A program made the translations under genes and the position numbers. A stretch of 64,000 nt of DNA from Camelus bactrianus (lineage: Eukaryota > Chordata > Mammalia > Artiodactyla > Camelidae), in the NCBI RefSeq assembly GCF_048773025.1, contig NC_133543.1:8401365-8465364 (forward strand), in the 5' to 3' direction. This document shows positions 59,472 to 64,000 of this stretch, in pieces. Below the pieces are notes generated by a model, which saw only the letters and a program-made list of their open reading frames with translations, was not told where the DNA came from and did no database searches. The stretch's first letter is position 1. Each line of letters begins with the position of its first letter.

Positions 59472-61460
59472 TTTGCAAGTGAAAAGAAACTTTGTGTTCC
59501 CAACAAGCTAGGTGAAGGACGGCTTTCACACACACTTATCTCTCAGAACTGAGCATGTGGAGAGACGTTCGTTCATCTAGCACAAAGGAACGGGTTTCAG
59601 GAGCAACTTTTACTCTGGTTTCTCAGTCTCTTTCCTAGTTCCCGTTTGAAGTTCCTGCATTTTTCACAGTAAAACCGAGTTGAAGCTAGTACCTCCCCAT
59701 ATATATGTATGGAGTGGAGTTTGCAAGAGAAAAGAAACTTTGTGTTCCCAACAAGCTAGGTGAAGGACGGCTTTCACACACACATATCTCTCAGAACTGA
59801 GCATGTGGAGAGACGTTCGTTCATCTAGCACAAAGGGAACGGGTTTCAGGAGAAACTTTTACTCTGGTTTCTCAGTATCTTTCCTAGTGCCGGTTTGAAG
59901 TTCCTGCATTTTTCACTGTAAAACCGAGTTGGAGCAAGTACCTCCCCATATATATGTATGGAGTGGAGTTTGCAAGTGAAAAGAAACTTTGTGTTCCCAA
60001 CAAGCTAGGTGAAGGACGGCTTTCACACACACTTATCTCTCAGAACTGAGCATGTGGAGAGACATTCGTTCGTCTAGCAAAAGGGAACGGGTTGCAGGAG
60101 AAACTTTTACTCTGGTTTCTCAGTCTGTTTCCTAGTGCCGTTTTGAAGCTCCTGCAGTTTTCACTGTAAAACGGGGTTGGAGCTTGTACCTTCCCATATA
60201 TATGTATGGAGTGGAGTTTGCAAGTGAAAAGTAACTTTGTGTTCCCAACAAGCTAGGTGAAGGACGGCTTTCACACACACTTATCTCTCAGAAATGAGCA
60301 TGTGGAGAGACGTTCGTTCATCTAGCACAAAGGGAACGGGTTGCAGGAGAAACTTTTACTCTGGTTTCTCAGTCTGTTTCCTAGTGCCGTTTTGAAGTTC
60401 CTGCAGTTTTCACTGTAGAACAGAGTTGGAGCTAGTACCTCCCCATATATATGTATGGAATGGAGTTTGCAAGTGAAAAGAAACTTGTGTTCCCAACAAG
60501 CTAGGTGAAGGTCGGCTTTCACACACACTTATCTCTCAGAACTGTACATCTGGATAGACGTTCGTTCATCTAGCACAAAGGGAATGGGTTGCAGGAGAAA
60601 CTTTTACTCTGGTTTCTCAGTCTGTTTCCTAGTGTCGGTTTGAAGTTCCTGCAGTTTTCACTGTAAAACCGAGTTGGAGCTAGTACCTCCCCTTATATAT
60701 GTATGGAGTGAGGTTTGCAAGTGAAAAGAAACTTTGTGTTCCCAACATGCTAAGTGAAGGACAGCTTTCACACACACTTATCTCTCAGAACTGAGCATGT
60801 GGAGAGACGTTCTTTCATCTAGCACAAAGGGAACGGGTTTCAGGAGCAATTTTTACTCTGGTTTCTCAGTCTCTTTCCTAGTGCCGGTTTGAAGATCCTG
60901 CATTTTTCACTGTAAAACCGAGTTGGAGATAGTACCTCCGCATATATATGTATGGAGTGGAGTTTGCAAGTGAAAAGAAACTTTGTGTTCCCAACAAGCT
61001 AGGTGAAGGACGGCTTTCACACACACTTATCTCTCAGAACTGAGCATGTGGAGAGACGTTCTTTCATCTAGCACAAAGGGAAGGGGTTTCAGGAGCAAAT
61101 TTTAATCTGGTTTCTCAGTCTCTTTCCTAGTGCCGGTTTGAAGTTCCTGCATTTTTCACTGTAAAACCGAGTTGGAGCTAGTACCTCCCCATATATATGT
61201 ATGGAGTGGAGTTTGCAAGTGAAAAGAAACTTTGTGTTCCCAACAAGCTAGGTGAAGGACGGCTTTCACACACACTAATCTCTCAGAACTGAGCATGTGG
61301 AGAGATGTTCGTTCATCTAGCTAAAAGGGAATGGGTTGCAGGAGAAACTTTTACTCTGGATTCTCAGTCTCTTTCCTAGTGCCGGTTTAAAGCTCCTGCA
61401 GTTTTCACTGTAAAACCGAGTTGGAGCTAGTACCTCCCCATATATATGTATGGAGTGGAG
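59472..61460 (+). repeat. 8-monomer higher-order unit, copy 2
   Basis: Tandem copy of 57483-59471. Variant bases bracket the exchange: G at 59471 (GGAGTTTGC, right-end type) and C at 59535 (CACACTTATC, left-end type), so it lies in 59472-59534. The right flank then continues with CACAATTATC and CACAAAAGGAACGGG. Confidence 0.9.
61438..61453. repeat. Per-monomer dyad around the ATATATATG core
   Basis: CCATA and TATGG are perfect inverted arms around a 6-base TATATG centre. The overlapping CATATATATG is a perfect 10-bp palindrome. Most monomers across the window keep it; variants include CATATAAATG, CTTATATATG, CATATATTTG and CATATGTTTG. It is the most AT-rich part of the monomer. It could be a melting, bending or protein-binding site, but the sequence alone does not show which. 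Confidence 0.75.
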
Positions 61461-61530
61461 TTTGCAAGTGAAAAGAAACTTTGTGTTCCCAACAAGCTAG
61501 GTGAAGGACGGCTTTCACACACAATTATCT

Positions 61531-61542
61531 CTCAGAACTGAG
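61531..61542. repeat. Per-monomer inverted repeat CTCAG-AA-CTGAG
   Basis: Five-base perfect arms are separated by two bases at monomer positions 122-133, present in most copies. The loop is too short for a normal hairpin, so a dimeric protein site is the likelier reading if it has a function. One variant class in the 28-54 kb region loses two bases just upstream, giving TTATCTCAGAACTG, but keeps this dyad. Confidence 0.65.
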
Positions 61543-61590
61543 CATGTGGAGAGACGTTCGTTCATCTAGCACAAAAGGAACGGGTTGCAG

Positions 61591-61614
61591 GAGAAACTTT
61601 TACTCTGGTTTCTC
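61591..61614. repeat. Per-monomer hairpin GAGAAAC...GTTTCTC
   Basis: Seven-base perfect arms (monomer 182-188 and 199-205) enclose a 10-base loop. It would form a modest hairpin in single-stranded DNA or RNA. The crossover window of the 14-monomer duplication (10868-10884) overlaps its left arm. Variants CAGGAGCAAC and GCAAGGAAAC in some classes weaken the stem, so it is not strictly conserved. Confidence 0.65.
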
Positions 61615-61631
61615 AGTCTGTTTCCTAGTGC

Positions 61632-61667
61632 CGGTTTGAAGTTCCTGCAGTTTTCACTGTAAAACCG
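61632..61667. repeat. Inverted repeat CGGTTT...AAACCG across the monomer junction
   Basis: Six-base perfect arms at monomer 223-228 and at 4-9 of the next monomer flank a 24-base spacer that contains the PstI site. Two precisely mapped exchange windows fall on or beside these arms (41486-41502 and 4237-4247). Class B monomers, with CTGCCGCTTTCTCTG and AAACCTTG, lack the right arm. Confidence 0.6.
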
Positions 61668-64000
61668 AGTTGGAGCTAGTACCTCCCCGTATATATGTAT
61701 GGAATGGAGTTTGCAAGTGAAAAGAAACTTTGTGTTCCCAACAAGATAGGTGAAGGACGGCTTTCACACACACTTATCTCTCAGAACTGAGCATCTGGAG
61801 AGACGTTCGTTCATCTAGCACAAAGGGAATGGGTTGCAGGAGAAACTTTTACTCTGGTTTCTCAGTCTGTTTCCTAGTGTCGGTTTGAAGTTCCTGCAGT
61901 TTTCACTGTAAAACCGAGTTGGAGCTAGTACCTCCCCTTATATATGTATGGAGTGGGGTTTGCAAGTGAAAAGAAACTTTGTGTTCCCAACAAGCTAGGT
62001 GAAGGGCGGCTTTCACACACACTTATCTCTCAGAACTGAGCATGTGGAGAGACGTTCTTTCATCTAGCACAAAGGGAACGGGATTCAGGAGCAATTTTTA
62101 CTCTGGTTTCTCAGTCTCTTTCCTATTGCCGGTTTGAAGATCCTGCATTTTTCACTGTAAAATCGAGTTGGAGATAGTACCTCACCATATATATGTATGG
62201 AGTGGAGTTTGCAAGTGAAAAGAAACTTTGTGTTCCCAAAAAGCTAGGTGAAGGACGGCTTTCACACACACTTATCTCTCAGAACTGAGCATGTGGAGAG
62301 ACGTTCTTTCATCTAGCACAAAGGGAAGGGGTTGCAGGAGAAACTTTTACTCTGGTTTCTCAGTCTGTTTCCTAGTGTCGGTTTGAAGTTCCTGCAGTTT
62401 TCACTGTAAAACCGAGTTGGAGCTAGTACCTCCCCATATATATGTATGGAGTGGAGTTTGCAAGTGAAAAGAAACTTTGTGTTCCCAACAAGCTAGGTGA
62501 AGGACGGCTTTCACACACACTTATCTCTCAGAACTGAGCATGTGGAGAGACGTTCTTTCATCTAGCACAAAGGGAACGGGTTTCAGGAGCAAATTTTACT
62601 CTGGTTTCTCAGTCTCTTTCCTAGTGCCGGTTTGAAGTTCCTGCATTTTTCACTGTAAAAAAGAGTTGGAGCTACTACCTCCCCATATATATGTATGGAG
62701 TGGAGTTTGCAAGTGAAAAGAAACTTTGTGTTCCCAACAAGCTAGGTGAAGGACGGCTTTCACACACACTTATCTCTCAGAACTGAGCATGTGGAGAGAC
62801 GTTCGTTCATCTAGCACAAAGTGAACGGGTTGCAGGAGAAACTTTTACTCTGGTTTCTCAGTCTGTTTCCTAGTGCCGGTTTGAAGCTCCTGCAGTTTTC
62901 ACTGTAAAACCGAGTTGGAGCTTGTACCTCCCCATATATATGTATGGAGTGGAGTTTGCAAGTGAAAAGAAACTTTGTGTTCCCAACAAGCTACGTGAAG
63001 GTTGGCTTTCTGACACACTTCTCTCTCAGAACTAAGCATGTGGAGAGACGTTCGTTCATCTAGCACAAAGGGAACGGGTTTCAGGAGATACTTTTACTCT
63101 GTTTTCTCAATCTGTTTCCTAGTGCCGGTTTGAAGTTCCTGCAGTTTTCACTGTAAAAAAGAGTTGGAGCTAGTACCTCCCCATATATATGTATGGAGTG
63201 GAGTTTGCAAGTGAAAAGAAACTTTGTGTTCCCAACAAGCTAGGTGAAGGACGGCTTTCACACACACTTATCTCTCAGAACTGAGCATGTGGAGAGACGT
63301 TCTTTCATCTAGCAAAAAGGGAACGGGTTTCAGGAGCAATTTTTACTCTGGTTTGTCAGTCTCTTTCCTAGTGCCGGTTTGAAGATCCTGCATTTTTCAC
63401 TGTAAAACCGAGTTGGAGATAGTACCTCCCCATATATATGTATGGAGTGGAGTTTGCAAGTGAAAAGAAACTTTGTGTTCCCAACAAGCTAGGTGAAGGA
63501 CGGCTTTCACACACACTTATCTCTCAGAACTGAGCATGTGGAGAGTCGTTCTTTCATCTAGCACAAAGGGAACGGGTTTCAGGAGCAAATTTTACTCTGG
63601 TTTCTCAGTCTCTTTCCTAGTGCCGGGTTGAAGCTCCTGCAGTTTTCACTGTAAAACCGAGTTGGAGCTAGTACCTCCCCATATATCTATATGGAGTGGA
63701 GTTTGCAAGTGAAAAGAAACTTTGGGTTCCCAACAAGCTAGGTGAAGGACGGCTTTCACACACAATTATCTCTCAGAACTGAGCATGTGGAGAGACGTTC
63801 GTTCATCTAGCACAAAGGGAACGGGTTGCAGGAGAAACTTTTACTCTGGTTTCTCAGTCTGTTTCCTAGTGCCGGTTTGAAGTTCCTGCAGTTTTCACTG
63901 TAAAACCGAGTTGGAGCTAGTACCTCCCCATATATATGTATGGAATGGAGTTTGCAAGTGAAAAGAAACTTTGTGTTCCCAACAAGCTAGGTGAAGGACG

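Larger units (their letters stand above)
61410..61658 (+). repeat. Representative near-consensus 249-bp monomer
   Basis: This copy differs from my hand consensus at only about two positions (A for C near monomer position 115 and A for G near 168). It is used as the coordinate reference: position 1 is the G of GTAAAACCGAG. Landmarks in order are CCTCCCC (24-30), the CATATATATG palindrome (30-39), GTTTGCAAGTG (51-61), GTTCCCAACAAG (76-87), TTTCACACACACTT (104-117), CTCAGAACTGAG (122-133), GACGTTCGTTC (145-155), GAACGGGTTGCAGG (169-182), CCTAGTGCCGG (215-225) and CTGCAG (236-241). Length is a multiple of three and GC is about 45%. Confidence 0.93.
1..64000 (+). repeat. Satellite DNA array, ~249-bp monomer, ~257 copies
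   Basis: Landmarks such as CCTCCCCATATATATG, CCAACAAGCTAG and CCTGCAGTTTTCAC recur every 247-250 bp from end to end, always in the same order and on the same strand. I saw no stretch longer than a few tens of bases that fails to fit the monomer. Mean spacing from long offsets is about 248.7 bp (8,707/35; 3,483/14; 1,989/8). Copies differ by substitutions and 1-2 bp indels. There is no interspersed element and no inversion. Such arrays are typical of eukaryotic heterochromatin. The strand shown is arbitrary. The family name and species are unknown to me. Confidence 0.98.
61461..64000 (+). repeat. Near-consensus monomers to the window end
   Basis: About ten monomers alternating between the GCATCTGG/GTGTCGG class, the CAGGAGCAA/TCTCTTTCC/CATTTTTCAC class and plain consensus. 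One has an altered AT core (CATATATCTATATGG, 63680). The array continues past the last base, since the window stops inside a monomer (GCTAGGTGAAGGACG). Confidence 0.85.

Noticed and set aside
1786-60528. About 40 open frames of 60-95 codons on both strands, many repeated almost word for word
   Set aside because: They lie wholly within satellite monomers, recur with the repeat period, overlap frames on the other strand, and open or close through random indels. No domain, codon signature or gene context supports coding, so none is listed as a CDS.
61438-61453. CATATATATG read as a TATA box or promoter in each monomer
   Set aside because: An AT-rich palindrome alone is not evidence of a promoter. 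No initiator, downstream gene or terminator accompanies it, and it is better described as a repeat feature.
61558-61584. Possible CENP-B box (TTCG upstream of CGGG in each monomer)
   Set aside because: The CENP-B core needs seven bases between TTCG and CGGG with an A at the fifth. Here about 20 bases separate them (monomer 148-151 and 172-175). The reverse strand also fails.
1-64000. CRISPR array or bacterial/phage origin
   Set aside because: The repeat unit is ~249 bp with variable copies and no conserved short repeat alternating with unique spacers. There are no coding genes in 64 kb, which excludes a normal prokaryotic or phage window.
1-64000. Telomere repeats, tRNA, rRNA, SINE, LINE, LTR or other virus-like elements
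   Set aside because: No telomeric hexamer tract, A/B box with cloverleaf, poly-A tail, terminal repeat pair or reverse-transcriptase-like frame was seen. Every stretch inspected fits the satellite monomer.

Overview
The window is one uninterrupted tandem satellite array. About 257 head-to-tail copies of a roughly 249-bp monomer, all in the same orientation, fill it from the first base to the last. I found no credible gene, RNA gene, transposable element, viral remnant, CRISPR array or unique flank. Both ends lie inside the array, so the full array is longer than 64 kb. This points to constitutive heterochromatin (centromeric, pericentromeric, subtelomeric or knob-like) of a eukaryote. The sequence does not tell me which eukaryote, and I do not recognise the satellite family.

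The consensus monomer is numbered here from the GTAAAACCGAG motif as position 1; a near-consensus copy is at 61410-61658. By hand count it is 249 bp and about 45% GC, with six CpG sites and one PstI site (CTGCAG, positions 236-241). It carries four short inverted repeats: CCATA/TATGG around a CATATATATG palindrome (29-44), CTCAG-AA-CTGAG (122-133), GAGAAAC/GTTTCTC (182-205) and CGGTTT/AAACCG (223 to 9 of the next monomer). Because 249 is 3 x 83, reading frames keep phase between full-length monomers, which yields many look-alike 60-95 codon ORFs on both strands. I treat all of these as by-products of the repeat.

The interest lies in the higher-order structure. Layout: 1-428 tail of a 12-monomer unit; 429-1257 four monomers of the A-E set; 1258-7215 two copies of a 12-monomer unit (2,979 bp); 7216-15470 a five-monomer unit A-B-C-D-E (1,244 bp), itself carried in a 14-monomer unit (3,483 bp) present twice; 15471-32647 irregular, older monomers with scattered echoes of other segments; 32648-34690 a four-monomer duplication (996 bp); 32779-50192 two copies of a 35-monomer, 8,707-bp unit that contains that four-monomer duplication; 50193-54700 a diverged, rearranged relative of its last part; 54701-64000 near-consensus monomers with an 8-monomer (1,989 bp) duplication that shows one noticed difference between copies.

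Three domains use different private monomer variants (about 0-30, 31-54 and 55-64 kb), so exchange seems to have been mostly local. Five duplication junctions can be placed from variant bases, three of them to windows of 11-17 bp. All five keep monomer register, which fits unequal homologous exchange. Nesting gives a partial order of events: 5-mer before 14-mer, and 4-mer before 35-mer. Alignments were read by eye, so identities are qualitative and region edges without a mapped junction are approximate.
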